NCBI GenBank assembly: GCA_964407405.1 | Contig: CAYOVH010000001.1 | Coordinates: 201,199-265,198 of the forward strand | Length of the DNA: 64,000 bases | Direction of reading: 5' to 3' | Origin: JASLCR01 sp964407405 | Lineage (GTDB): Bacteria > Patescibacteriota > Saccharimonadia > Saccharimonadales > Saccharimonadaceae | Part shown: in pieces, positions 40,401 to 48,704 of the stretch | Layout of the letters: each line of letters opens with the position of its first letter | How positions within the stretch are numbered: the first letter of the stretch is position 1 | The notes under the pieces: model-generated | What the model was told of the DNA's origin: nothing | What the model saw: the letters and a program-made list of their open reading frames with translations, nothing else | The model's database searches: none | Made by a program: the position numbers and the translations under genes

Positions 40401-41036
40401 ATGAGTACTATCAAGCAGCCACAAAATTCTCAGGGCTTCACTATTGTAGAACTTCTCGTCGTCATAGTGGTTATTGCCATTTTGGCTTCTGTTTCTGTGG
40501 TTGCCTATAATGGCATTCAAGATCGGGCGAACGCTTCCAAAGCTGCCTCGGCAGTAGAGCAGTATGCCAAAGTATTCCAGATATATAAGGTCGAAGAAGG
40601 GGAGTTTCCCCACAGCGATAGCGTCAATGCTGTTTGTCTTGGTCCCCCTAACAGTTTTCCATCCACTGGTGTATTCGATGAGGGGTCATGTGCTTCTTGG
40701 GGGGAGGGCCAAGGTTTTCAACAACATTACGCTAATGAAGAGATTAATGATGCGTTGCAATCAGTTATAACTCAGATACCATCAGCCACTTTGAGCACCG
40801 TTGTGGCTACCTCAAATCGTGACGGCTGGAGTTCTCCTAGCCCCAGCTATAGGGGTATAATATACCATAATTACGGTTATCCTACTAAAACAGCCCACAT
40901 TCATTACTTTCTGAAAGGCACACAGGCGTGTCCTCAGGGAGACGCCCATGCCTATGGGGGCATTACCGAATGTGTAGTAAGCCTTGATGGGAGTCCCACA
41001 GATGACTGGGGCTATAATGGTGGCGAAGCCGGATAG
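40401..41036 (+). CDS. Type IV pilin-like protein
   Basis: A 211-residue prepilin-like protein, the third in the window. A longer leader (MSTIKQPQNSQG) precedes FTIVELLVVIVVIAILASVSVVAYNGIQDRA. The C-terminal domain has four cysteines and a Tyr/Gly-rich loop region. TAAACT lies about ten bases before the ATG. It lies just upstream of the QueC-like gene, but a functional link is unlikely. Confidence 0.9.
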   Translation: MSTIKQPQNSQGFTIVELLVVIVVIAILASVSVVAYNGIQDRANASKAASAVEQYAKVFQIYKVEEGEFPHSDSVNAVCLGPPNSFPSTGVFDEGSCASWGEGQGFQQHYANEEINDALQSVITQIPSATLSTVVATSNRDGWSSPSPSYRGIIYHNYGYPTKTAHIHYFLKGTQACPQGDAHAYGGITECVVSLDGSPTDDWGYNGGEAG

Positions 41037-41050
41037 ATTAATTTAGTAGT

Positions 41051-41740
41051 ATGGTTAAGGCGTCTCTCGCGAAAAATACCAGCAGTTCGAATACTACGCT
41101 TGTAATGCTGTCCGGAGGGATCGATTCAACAGCGGCTCTGTGGCATGTACTGAATAATGCCGAAGAGTATGGCAAAATACACGTACATCATATCCATATC
41201 CAAAATATCGAGAAGCGTTGGGAAGTGGAGGCGATGGCTGTAAAGGCCATTTATGAATATCTACATAAGCACGTATCAGTAGAATTCACGACCAGCGAGT
41301 CGGCTATCAATACGCCGAGTTTTAATAGAGACTTTCTATATGATGTTGAGGTAATAGGGTTTATGAGTGGTTATATGACCTCCCGCGATAAGACAATCAC
41401 AAAATTGGTTCTTGGTGCTACTGGCTACGACTGGGGGAGAGAAACGGCCTCTGATGTCTCGGCTCGTAGCAGGGCTACTCACAATGCGTTTCATCCAGAA
41501 ATGAAAGATCACAGCAGTTCAATCAAAGAATTTCCGAATAGGGAACTCACCAAACAGCAAGTATACGATACGTTACCGCCAGATCTGGCCATATTGACCT
41601 GGTCATGCCGTCGCCCACGTTTCATAGAGGGTAAGTTTGTGGAATGTGGCATGTGTAAGACCTGTAGAGAAGAGCTGCGTGATTTGGTGCGAGTAGAACC
41701 AGTGCTAGAAGAAAGGGGAGTCACAAATGTCATCAGGTGA
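41051..41740 (+). CDS. QueC-like PP-loop ATPase
   Basis: A 229-residue protein of the PP-loop ATPase family. The ATP loop is LSGGIDSTAAL near residue 20. The C-terminus has TWSCRRP...VECGMCKTCREEL, the zinc-binding cysteine set of QueC (7-cyano-7-deazaguanine synthase). No other queuosine gene is in the window, so the product may not be preQ0. QueC-like proteins also occur in Qat and type IV CBASS-like defence loci. It overlaps the methyltransferase gene by 14 bases, so the two work together or are at least made together. Confidence 0.75.
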   Translation: MVKASLAKNTSSSNTTLVMLSGGIDSTAALWHVLNNAEEYGKIHVHHIHIQNIEKRWEVEAMAVKAIYEYLHKHVSVEFTTSESAINTPSFNRDFLYDVEVIGFMSGYMTSRDKTITKLVLGATGYDWGRETASDVSARSRATHNAFHPEMKDHSSSIKEFPNRELTKQQVYDTLPPDLAILTWSCRRPRFIEGKFVECGMCKTCREELRDLVRVEPVLEERGVTNVIR

Positions 41741-42428
41741 TTTATTGAGCCAGCAAAAAGTATGGAACCATCGAGCCGCCAACTGGGAGAACGGCCACTA
41801 TGGGGAACCACGGCTGCCAGGTAAGTTGGAGCTTGATTTTCAACGCGAGCTGCTTGTACCAGGAGGAAAAGCCCTGATTCTCGGCGCGACTCGCCCTCTT
41901 TGTGAGCTAGCCCTTGAGCGATCTAGTTCTGTAACTTCGGTTGACTTCGCACCGAACGTAATAGAGACGCTTCGTATCAATGACGTTGAGTATATATGTC
42001 AGGACTGGATAACATTTCTCGAGAATGCTACTGGACAGTACGATAATATCATGTCGGATTCCGGGATAACGTGTCTTCAATTTCCCGAGGAATGGGAGCG
42101 TATCAGTGAGGCCATCTATTCGCGCCTAAAGCCAGGTGGTATCTTCTCTCCCCGGGCCATCCTCTCTACAGGTAAACCTCCTAGGGATCACTACGAAAAT
42201 CCGGACCTCGGCTTTATTGTGCCGTTCATTGCCACAGTCGATGAGAACTGGATGGCGGTCAAGCCTGCCAGCGAGTACGATCCGTACCCTGCCCGATATG
42301 CGTTTCCGCCGAGTGAGATTGTCGAGCAAGTCTTCGGGCGCTTAAACCTAGTGCGTAAATTAGTGCCAGACTACGAGGGTGGCGAGCATTTCGTGTCTTT
42401 TGCGTTCCAGAGACCGATCGAAGCTTAG
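41727..42428 (+). CDS. SAM-dependent methyltransferase-like protein
   Basis: A 233-residue class I methyltransferase-like protein. It begins with a WNHRAANWE box, then motif I as ALILGATRPLCELAL (ATR in place of the usual GCG-like loop), VDFAPNVIETL (acidic ribose-binding Asp), and SRLKPGGIFSPRAIL (post-motif III). The unusual motif I is shared by some peptide or natural-product methyltransferases. It is coupled to the QueC-like gene, and the pair looks like a small modification cassette. A hairpin without T-tract follows at 42491. Confidence 0.75.
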   Translation: MSSGDLLSQQKVWNHRAANWENGHYGEPRLPGKLELDFQRELLVPGGKALILGATRPLCELALERSSSVTSVDFAPNVIETLRINDVEYICQDWITFLENATGQYDNIMSDSGITCLQFPEEWERISEAIYSRLKPGGIFSPRAILSTGKPPRDHYENPDLGFIVPFIATVDENWMAVKPASEYDPYPARYAFPPSEIVEQVFGRLNLVRKLVPDYEGGEHFVSFAFQRPIEA

Positions 42429-42490
42429 CCGTAAACTAGTTCTTGGATATGAAATGGTACCAGGTCTTTTTCAAGGTGAGTAAAGTCAAA

Positions 42491-42512
42491 GGTGGCCCGC
42501 TTCCGGGCCACC
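42491..42512. terminator. Hairpin after the QueC-like/methyltransferase pair
   Basis: GGTGGCCCG-CTTC-CGGGCCACC is a perfect 9-bp stem. On the plus strand it lacks a T-tract. Confidence 0.55.
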
Positions 42513-42626
42513 AAAGACGCTTGTATTGGATTAGGCCCCCAAATCGATAAATATTATGAGATGTTGACGGCCAGGGGAGGGCATTATATGATTACCTCAG
42601 AGCTTAAGCATAAAAGGAATATCCTC

Positions 42627-43001
42627 ATGAGTCCTCAAAACCCAGAGCAAATACCACAAAATCTAGAGTCAAGCGATTCTGGGCCGCGAACCTGGGCGGT
42701 GCGCTGGTCTAGGGGTGAGATGATGAGCGGTGTTGGCGTGATGGCGGTCGCAACCATGGCTTTGCTTGGTGGCTTTGTAGGCTATCTTCCGACCTTTAGC
42801 AAACAGTTTCCGATCGCAGCTGCTATTATTTTGTCAGCCGTATGTTTACCGATGTCTGCATACTTTTGGTTCATCGCCATTCGTCGAATGCGATGGGAGC
42901 ACCGAAATGGGGGTATTCTAAGAAAAAGTCTGAGCGGGGGTGGCATTCTCCTTGCAATTTTTGTTGCCGTCGTCGGTCTTACCCTGGTCGTTACTCATTA
43001 G
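42627..43001 (+). CDS. Small membrane protein
   Basis: A 124-residue protein with a polar, Pro/Gln/Ser-rich start (about 35 residues) and three hydrophobic stretches (about residues 36-55, 60-78 and 101-121). ATG 42627 is chosen because AAAAGGA lies eight bases upstream. A promoter TTGACG, 17 bp, TATGAT sits at 42564-42592. A frame reaching back to 42492 would pass through this promoter and hairpin. Function unknown. Confidence 0.6.
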   Translation: MSPQNPEQIPQNLESSDSGPRTWAVRWSRGEMMSGVGVMAVATMALLGGFVGYLPTFSKQFPIAAAIILSAVCLPMSAYFWFIAIRRMRWEHRNGGILRKSLSGGGILLAIFVAVVGLTLVVTH

Positions 43002-43141
43002 GGCCATGGGAGATTCGGGCCCCGCATTCGCAACAGTTCATAGAAGACTATTTTGAAGTAAAGTCGTAGTTATCTATTGGTGGTACTGACATTGAGTTCA
43101 TTATAGTAGCAAACTCCACATCCATGAGAGCCATTTTGTGC

Positions 43142-43242
43142 TATAATAAAGGGGCAATAACATGCGGAAGGTGATAGAGACGAGTGTTCAAAGCTTGAAC
43201 TCTCGCCCCTGTTACTCTCCGCAATATGAAAGGAGACAGTAT
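43142..43242 (+). promoter_or_regulatory. Promoter and leader of pnp
   Basis: TATAAT (43142-43147 region) starts a leader of about 90 bases. It holds the hairpin GAGTGTTCAA-AGC-TTGAACTCTC (43182-43204, one mismatch). PNPase leaders are often autoregulated through a stem, so this is a likely control site. Confidence 0.5.
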
Positions 43243-45354
43243 ATGTCTACGATAAATCCTAATGGTAAGGAAATTATTTCCGTATCGACTGATTTTTGCG
43301 GTCAAACATTAACACTTGAAGTAAACCGTGTCGGGTTTCGTACTACGGCTAGTGTATTAGTAAAATATGGCGACACCGTAGTGCTTGGTACGACACAGGT
43401 TGGTTCACGGCCGATTCAGCTCGACTATTTTCCACTGAGCGTGGATTATGAAGAAAAAATGTATGCAGCTGGCAAGATCAGTGGCAGTCGCTTTATCAAG
43501 CGCGAAGGTCGTCCGAGTGATGAAGCAATTTTGATCGGCCGCATCATTGATCGTCCGATTCGTCCGTTGTTTCCAAAGGGCTACCGTGCCGAAGTACAGG
43601 TAGTTGCCAGTGTTCTCTCGATGGACCCGGCATTTCGTCCGGATATGATCGGTATGATCGCGGCAAGTAGCGCACTATCGATCAGTGGTGCGCCATTTGA
43701 TGGTCCAGTAGCGGGTCTGCGTGTCGGTCGAGTAAATGGTGAATTCAAGGCTTTCCTCACACCGCATGAGCGTGAAAAGAGCGACCTTGATCTCGTAGTG
43801 GCTGGTATCGAGAGCGGCGTTGTGATGGTTGAGGCTGGGGCGAATGAAGTCGATGAGGAAGTTGTTATCGAAGCGATTGCCTGGGCGCACGAAGCTATGC
43901 AGCCGGCGATTGTGCTGCAAAAAGAGCTAGCCGAAAAAGTCGCCAAAGAAGCCATTGAATATGAATTGGTTCTGCCAAATGAGACAATTCAGGCCGAAGT
44001 TGATAAATGGGCGCACGAAAAGCTGGGCGAGAAACTCCATCATCCGTATCCAGAGCGCAATGAAATGATCAATGAGCTCCGCTGGAAGTTCCACGAAGAA
44101 ATGGCCGAAAAGGTAGGCGAAGACTATGATGAGCTACGCGATGAATATGACGAAGCATTTACGATGGCACTGCACAAAGACGTGCGCCGGGGTATCGTCG
44201 AAAGTCAGACACGCCCAGATGGCCGCAAGCTTGATGAGGTGAGGCCACTCAGCAGTGAAATAGGTATTTTGCCGCGAGCGCATGGTTCGAGCATCTTTAC
44301 CCGTGGCGTTACACAAGGCATGAACGTTGTGACACTTGCTCCGCTGAGCTATGCGCAGATGGTTGATACGATGGAAGTGACTGACGGAGAGCGCCGTTAC
44401 ATGCATCACTACAATGCACCAGGTTACACGGTTGGTGAGGTTCGTCGTCTAGGCAGCCCGGGCCGTCGCGAGATTGGTCACGGCTACTTGGCTGAACGTG
44501 CCCTTATCCCAGTGTTGCCTAGTGAAGAAGAATTCCCCTATGCGATCCGTAGCGTGACGGAGATCATGAGTCAGAATGGTTCGACATCAATGGCAGCGAC
44601 GTGCTCAAGCTGTCTTGCTCTCATGGACGCTGGCGTACCGATCAAACGCCCGGTCAGTGGTATCGCGATGGGCCTAATGATGGATGGCGATACCCCATAT
44701 GTCCTGAGTGATATTGCTGACGCCGAAGACTTTGCTGGCGACATGGACTTCAAGGTGACGGGTACCGAAAAAGGTATCACGGCGGTCCAAATGGATATGA
44801 AACTTCATGGCCTACCGGTGGAAGTGCTCGCACAAGCGATTCGTGCGTCTGGTCCTGGCCGCAAGTTTATTCTCGATCATATGATGACCACACTCGCGAC
44901 ACCAAAGTCAAACCTTAGTCCGTACGCGCCACGCATTGAAAAGATCAAGATCAATCCAGACAAGATCGGTGCGGTTATTGGCAAGGGCGGCGAAACGATC
45001 AACAAGATTACTGCTGAGACTGGTGCCGAGATAGACATCAAAGAAGACGGCCTTATCACCGTAGCTAGTCCGGATGGCGAGCACATTCAAAAAGCGATTG
45101 ACTGGATTAAGAGCCTGACCGAAGAGCCAGAAGTGGGCCGTACCTACACTGGTACAGTTGTGTCAATCAAAGATTTTGGTGCTTTTATAAATATCATGCC
45201 GGGTATCGATGGCATGGTGCACATCTCGCAGCTCAGCGACCAACGAGTCGAAAAAGTAACCGATGTGCTGCATGAAGGCCAGGAAGTAAAGGTGAAACTC
45301 ACTGGTATCGATGAGCGTGGACGATTGAGCTTGAGTCTTAAAGACGCGGAGTAA
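43243..45354 (+). CDS. pnp: Polyribonucleotide nucleotidyltransferase
   Basis: A 703-residue trimeric phosphorolytic 3'-5' exoribonuclease. It has two RNase PH domains (early GDTVVLGTTQVG, FPLSVDYEEKMYAAGKISGSRFIKREGRPSDEAIL; later DGRKLDEVRPLSSEIGILPRAHGS), a helical linker, a KH domain (IGAVIGKGGETINKI) and an S1 domain (GAFINIMPGIDGMVHISQ). I choose ATG 43243 because AAAGGAGA lies before it; the frame stays open to 43162 through the leader hairpin. It acts with RNase J and Orn in RNA decay. Confidence 0.96.
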   Translation: MSTINPNGKEIISVSTDFCGQTLTLEVNRVGFRTTASVLVKYGDTVVLGTTQVGSRPIQLDYFPLSVDYEEKMYAAGKISGSRFIKREGRPSDEAILIGRIIDRPIRPLFPKGYRAEVQVVASVLSMDPAFRPDMIGMIAASSALSISGAPFDGPVAGLRVGRVNGEFKAFLTPHEREKSDLDLVVAGIESGVVMVEAGANEVDEEVVIEAIAWAHEAMQPAIVLQKELAEKVAKEAIEYELVLPNETIQAEVDKWAHEKLGEKLHHPYPERNEMINELRWKFHEEMAEKVGEDYDELRDEYDEAFTMALHKDVRRGIVESQTRPDGRKLDEVRPLSSEIGILPRAHGSSIFTRGVTQGMNVVTLAPLSYAQMVDTMEVTDGERRYMHHYNAPGYTVGEVRRLGSPGRREIGHGYLAERALIPVLPSEEEFPYAIRSVTEIMSQNGSTSMAATCSSCLALMDAGVPIKRPVSGIAMGLMMDGDTPYVLSDIADAEDFAGDMDFKVTGTEKGITAVQMDMKLHGLPVEVLAQAIRASGPGRKFILDHMMTTLATPKSNLSPYAPRIEKIKINPDKIGAVIGKGGETINKITAETGAEIDIKEDGLITVASPDGEHIQKAIDWIKSLTEEPEVGRTYTGTVVSIKDFGAFINIMPGIDGMVHISQLSDQRVEKVTDVLHEGQEVKVKLTGIDERGRLSLSLKDAE

Positions 45355-45431
45355 TCCAATTATGCTTGTAATCCCGATGTATCGACTATACACTTTGATG
45401 TAAGCACATTCCGTTCAAGAAGAGGTGCATC

Positions 45432-45938
45432 ATGAAGTGGTTCCGCAGGACCAAAAAAGCTGCAAAGAGTGGCCAGGTGGCCAACTGTGGTCATGAGACG
45501 TCGGCCGAAGGCCAGATCTCAGCACACGGTGAGACCACGACAATGGCTATGCCACGCAACGAGGCAGGGGGATTCGACTACTGTCTGGACTGCGTGGCGG
45601 CGATGACAATCCGCTGCGCTTGGTGCGGCAGTGTGATCTTCATCGGTTCACCCGTGACGCTGTACAGCCCGAAGGAGAATCTCGCTGTACCCGATCATGC
45701 AGTTGTCTATTCGGAAAACCCACTCAGATTGGTTGGATGTCTGGGCTGGGACTGCGCCGACACAGGTGCCGACCGTGCGGGATTCTGGATGCCTGGTGAT
45801 GATGGTCTGGGCCAAGTGCATCGAGTACCGACTGCATTCGAGCTGATGGTGGGTGACTCGAGCATTAGCTCAGTGATGGTGTCTGATCTCTCTGATGTGA
45901 GGCAGGAGCCTGTCATCATTCGCAACAAGTCTGACTAG
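45432..45938 (+). CDS. Cysteine-rich zinc-ribbon-like protein
   Basis: A 168-residue soluble protein with a basic start (KWFRRTKKAAK) and several Cys clusters: NCGH, YCLDC, CAWCG and CLGWDC. These could form one or two zinc-binding knuckles. GC content and codon choice are higher than in the core genes. AAGAGGTG lies before the ATG. It has its own terminator. I do not know the family. Confidence 0.6.
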   Translation: MKWFRRTKKAAKSGQVANCGHETSAEGQISAHGETTTMAMPRNEAGGFDYCLDCVAAMTIRCAWCGSVIFIGSPVTLYSPKENLAVPDHAVVYSENPLRLVGCLGWDCADTGADRAGFWMPGDDGLGQVHRVPTAFELMVGDSSISSVMVSDLSDVRQEPVIIRNKSD

Positions 45939-45956
45939 CATGAAGGGAGTGTGTCT

Positions 45957-45983
45957 GAGCCGGCAGTTATTGTCGGCTCTTTC
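45957..45983 (+). terminator. Terminator of the 45432 gene
   Basis: GAGCCGgca...tgtCGGCTC with a TCTTTC tail forms a stem of at least 6 bp. The rest of the gap to 46121 holds only the next promoter. Confidence 0.75.
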
Positions 45984-46121
45984 ACACGGGGCATGCTATT
46001 TATCTGTCTGAATTGCAACTGACGGTCTAAAAAATGCTTATTGCAGGATACTGAGTAATCACAAGCGCTAAAGTGGTATAATGAAGTGCAAAGATATTAC
46101 TTATAAATAGGGAACACTCTC

Positions 46122-47048
46122 ATGGATCCTCAGAATACCGATTTATCAACGCCGCCAGCACAACCACAGCCACCCGTACAATCGGCAACACCACCACCGA
46201 CTGCGCCTCAACAGCCACAACCAATGCCATCTTATGGCGGAGCAACACCTCAGCCGGGTAGCGGGCCAAACAAGAAGCTCATCATTGGTCTCGTAGCTGG
46301 TGGTGTTGGCTTGCTCGTCCTCATTATTATCGTGATCGTCGTCGCGTCATTGATGAGCGTTTCAAAGAAAGATTATCAAGCAGCCCTGTCGCAATATAGT
46401 GAAGTCTCGAGCGCCAACTCTACCTTGACTTCAAAGGTATCGATGCTTCAGTATAGCCTCAGTTCTGGTACTGACACGAGTTTTGATAATGATATCGACG
46501 CTGCAAAAAAGGCTGTAACCGAATTGAAAGAAGAGAACGAAGAGCTCGCTAAGCTCAAAGCTGTCAAAGTAGGTGACGGCAAGGAAAAATACGAAGCTTT
46601 CACTAGTAAGGTTGATGCATATACAAAATTTGCCGACAATCTCTTGATTTCGCTCCAAGACGTACGTACGGCAGTGCAAAAGTGTAGTAGCGCAGATACG
46701 ACCAGTTCTGGTGCTGCGATGGCTTCCATCAACAATTGTATTGCCGAACTTGAAAAGGTTGGTAATACTCCAGACCCAGACATAAAAGAGTTCATGAGCA
46801 AAATGAAAGATGAGTACAAGAATCTTGCTGCGGTTCTACAAAAACTGTCTGCTATCAAGGATCCATACGGCAAGCAGTACGAGCAGTACAAGTCGTTGCG
46901 CGATCAAACGTACAAGATCATTGACAATGTTACCGGTGCTCAGACAGATTTCCGATCAAACCTCGAAAAGCACGCTGATGAAGTCGATCCAAAAGATTCC
47001 GCAAAAGACCTATCGGACTTTTTGACAGACAAGTCTCTGAAGCGATAA
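46122..47048 (+). CDS. Single-pass membrane protein with Pro-rich start and coiled-coil domain
   Basis: A 308-residue protein. A Pro/Gln-rich cytoplasmic region of about 50 residues leads into one membrane helix (about residues 56-77: LIIGLVAGGVGLLVLIIIVIVVA), then an outer domain of long amphipathic helices (KDYQAALSQYSEV, AAKKAVTELKEENEELAKLKA). TATAAT lies about 45 bases upstream and AGGGAA precedes the ATG. The layout matches the protein at 17775-18404. Function unknown; a cell-envelope role is likely. Confidence 0.65.
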   Translation: MDPQNTDLSTPPAQPQPPVQSATPPPTAPQQPQPMPSYGGATPQPGSGPNKKLIIGLVAGGVGLLVLIIIVIVVASLMSVSKKDYQAALSQYSEVSSANSTLTSKVSMLQYSLSSGTDTSFDNDIDAAKKAVTELKEENEELAKLKAVKVGDGKEKYEAFTSKVDAYTKFADNLLISLQDVRTAVQKCSSADTTSSGAAMASINNCIAELEKVGNTPDPDIKEFMSKMKDEYKNLAAVLQKLSAIKDPYGKQYEQYKSLRDQTYKIIDNVTGAQTDFRSNLEKHADEVDPKDSAKDLSDFLTDKSLKR

Positions 47049-47064
47049 CGAGCGTACTCGTAGT

Positions 47065-47628
47065 ATGAATACGCCGCTTCTTATCATGTTCGTTGGTATC
47101 CCTGGGTCGGGAAAGACAGCCCTTGCCAAGCGGCTTGCAGAGGAGCTATCGGCGGTCATTCTCAACAGCGACGGTATTCGTATGTCGATGTGGCACTCAC
47201 TCGAGGCGATCCAGGCAACTCATGCCAGTCTTGAGGAGAGAAAAGCAAATAATTTGCTTACTTTCGGTGCGATGAATTATGCAGCAGATCAAATCTTGGC
47301 GGCCGGCTATAGCGTGGTGTACGATTGCAATGCAAATCATCGCTACGAACGTGACCAAAAGCATGCTATAGCTCAAGAACACGGCGCAAGGTCTGTCATT
47401 GTTCGCATAAGAGTACCTTATGACATATCCCTCAGGCGGATACAGGAGCGTGAGGTTACGCATGATCAGCGACAGATTTCGGCTGACAAAGCACAGGAGG
47501 TCCTTGACCATTTTACAAAAGAAATTGAAGAGCCGGATAGTGATGAATTTACGATTGAAATCAGTGGCGAATTACCGTTTGAGAAGCAGTATGAGACATT
47601 TCAGCAGAAAATAGGGGGGTTGGGATGA
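47065..47628 (+). CDS. P-loop kinase (AAA_33 / zeta-toxin-like)
   Basis: A 187-residue P-loop protein. The Walker A loop is GIPGSGKT near residue 11, followed by NSDGIRMSMW, VVYDCNANHRYERD and RIQEREVTHD, as in small predicted kinases related to zeta toxin and polynucleotide kinase. The substrate is unknown. It overlaps the UDG gene by four bases (ATGA). Confidence 0.85.
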   Translation: MNTPLLIMFVGIPGSGKTALAKRLAEELSAVILNSDGIRMSMWHSLEAIQATHASLEERKANNLLTFGAMNYAADQILAAGYSVVYDCNANHRYERDQKHAIAQEHGARSVIVRIRVPYDISLRRIQEREVTHDQRQISADKAQEVLDHFTKEIEEPDSDEFTIEISGELPFEKQYETFQQKIGGLG

Positions 47629-48194
47629 GTAAACAGATTGTTCTCGATGATCTGGCGAGTGAAATTGTTGCAAAGAAAGTTTGCTCAGACCTGGCGCAGT
47701 CGGCCACGCAGCTAGTGATGGGCGATGGAAATCCTGATGCGGATATTGTTTTTATTGGGGAAGCGCCAGGAAAAAATGAGGACGAACAGGGCAAGCCCTT
47801 TGTCGGGGCGGCTGGGAAGTTTCTCAACGAAATGTTGGCCGAAGCTGGCATGGAGCGGAGCGATGTCTATATTACCAACATCGTGAAATATCGTCCGCCA
47901 AACAACCGCGATCCAAGCCCGGAAGAAAAACGTGAATTTTGGCCGTATCTTATGCGCCAGCTTGAGATTATTCAACCCAAGGCTGTCATCACGTTGGGTC
48001 GTCACTCAGGCGCGGCATTTATTCCGGATCTGCATATTTCACGAGATCATGGCCACGCTCGCAAAGTAAAATACCACGACTACGAATTTCTGGTGATTCC
48101 GCTCTATCACCCGGCAGCAGCACTGTACAATGGCTCGATGCGACGGGTATTGGTCGACGATTTTTTGGCAGCTGCCAAGCGCGCTGCACTTTGA
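47625..48194 (+). CDS. Family 4-type uracil-DNA glycosylase lacking Fe-S ligands
   Basis: A 189-residue enzyme that removes uracil from DNA. The active-site motif GEAPGKNEDEQGKPFVGAAGKFL and the C-terminal HPAAALYNGSMR fit family 4/5. Of the four usual Fe-S cysteines only C20 remains: the partner in CxxC is Leu (CSDL), the KCRPP cysteine is Tyr (KYRPPNNRDP), and the late one is Phe (REFWPYL). So it probably folds without a cluster. The start overlaps the kinase gene. Together with mutM and polA it gives a base-excision path. Confidence 0.9.
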   Translation: MSKQIVLDDLASEIVAKKVCSDLAQSATQLVMGDGNPDADIVFIGEAPGKNEDEQGKPFVGAAGKFLNEMLAEAGMERSDVYITNIVKYRPPNNRDPSPEEKREFWPYLMRQLEIIQPKAVITLGRHSGAAFIPDLHISRDHGHARKVKYHDYEFLVIPLYHPAAALYNGSMRRVLVDDFLAAAKRAAL

Positions 48195-48220
48195 TATATT
48201 ATAACTTTAAGGGAGTGTCT

Positions 48221-48310
48221 ATGCTTCACAAAAAGGTCGATGTGGTGTATAAAGAAGTGTACTGCCAGAATTGGCAAGAAGACGTAAGAGGACATACGTA
48301 CAATAAATAG
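48221..48310 (+). CDS. 29-residue small protein (possible)
   Basis: The short ORF MLHKKVDVVYKEVYCQNWQ... has AAGGGAG six bases before its ATG and an AT-rich promoter-like stretch upstream. It is amphipathic with one Cys. It may be a real micro-protein or the start of the RNA leader that follows. Confidence 0.35.
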   Translation: MLHKKVDVVYKEVYCQNWQEDVRGHTYNK

Positions 48311-48344
48311 GCGGTTTTGTACGTAGAATGCGACAAGTAAGGAC

Positions 48345-48557
48345 TGTGCTAGTGTCTATGTGTCATTTGTGAGCCGATATGATGGCTCATCCATAGATAC
48401 TTCGATGAGGTTAGATCTCGCGGCCGCGCTTCATCGTAGACACATCCTCCTTTCGGGTTGAGCGACTCCTCTAGCTCCCCGTTTGGCCTCTGCTTGGCTA
48501 TCCATAGCCTGAGCAACCCCTCCGTTTGCAGTCAGCAGCGGAGGGGGCTTTCTTTTA
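48345..48557 (+). ncRNA. Structured RNA candidate, about 210 nt, with intrinsic terminator
   Basis: No ORF fills this region. It can fold into several helices: GTGTCTATG (48352-48360) with CATAGATAC (48392-48400) around an inner GAGCC/GGCTC hairpin, then CGATGA (48403) with TCATCG (48431). It ends with CCCCTCCG/CGGAGGGG (48517-48546) and GCTTTCTTTT. ATGTGTC (48358-48364) can instead pair with GACACAT (48439-48445), which competes with the first helix. I do not recognise it as tmRNA, RNase P, SRP or 6S RNA. The rnj promoter lies after it, so it is a separate unit. Confidence 0.55.
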
Positions 48558-48587
48558 GGATATCTTGCCAAAACATACTTATTTTGC

Positions 48588-48704
48588 TATAATGGACTTA
48601 CTGTAGACAGGGGAAAGCACTGTAATCTTATCTGAAAATCCTCTCACATTTCCTACTTTTGTAATTATTAATTTGTTCTAACCAAAAAGGAGAATTAAAA
48701 AATT
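48588..48704 (+). promoter_or_regulatory. Promoter and leader of rnj
   Basis: TGCTATAAT, an extended -10 ending at 48593, starts an AU-rich leader of about 105 bases. It ends with AAAAAGGAG eight bases before the ATG. Confidence 0.6.
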
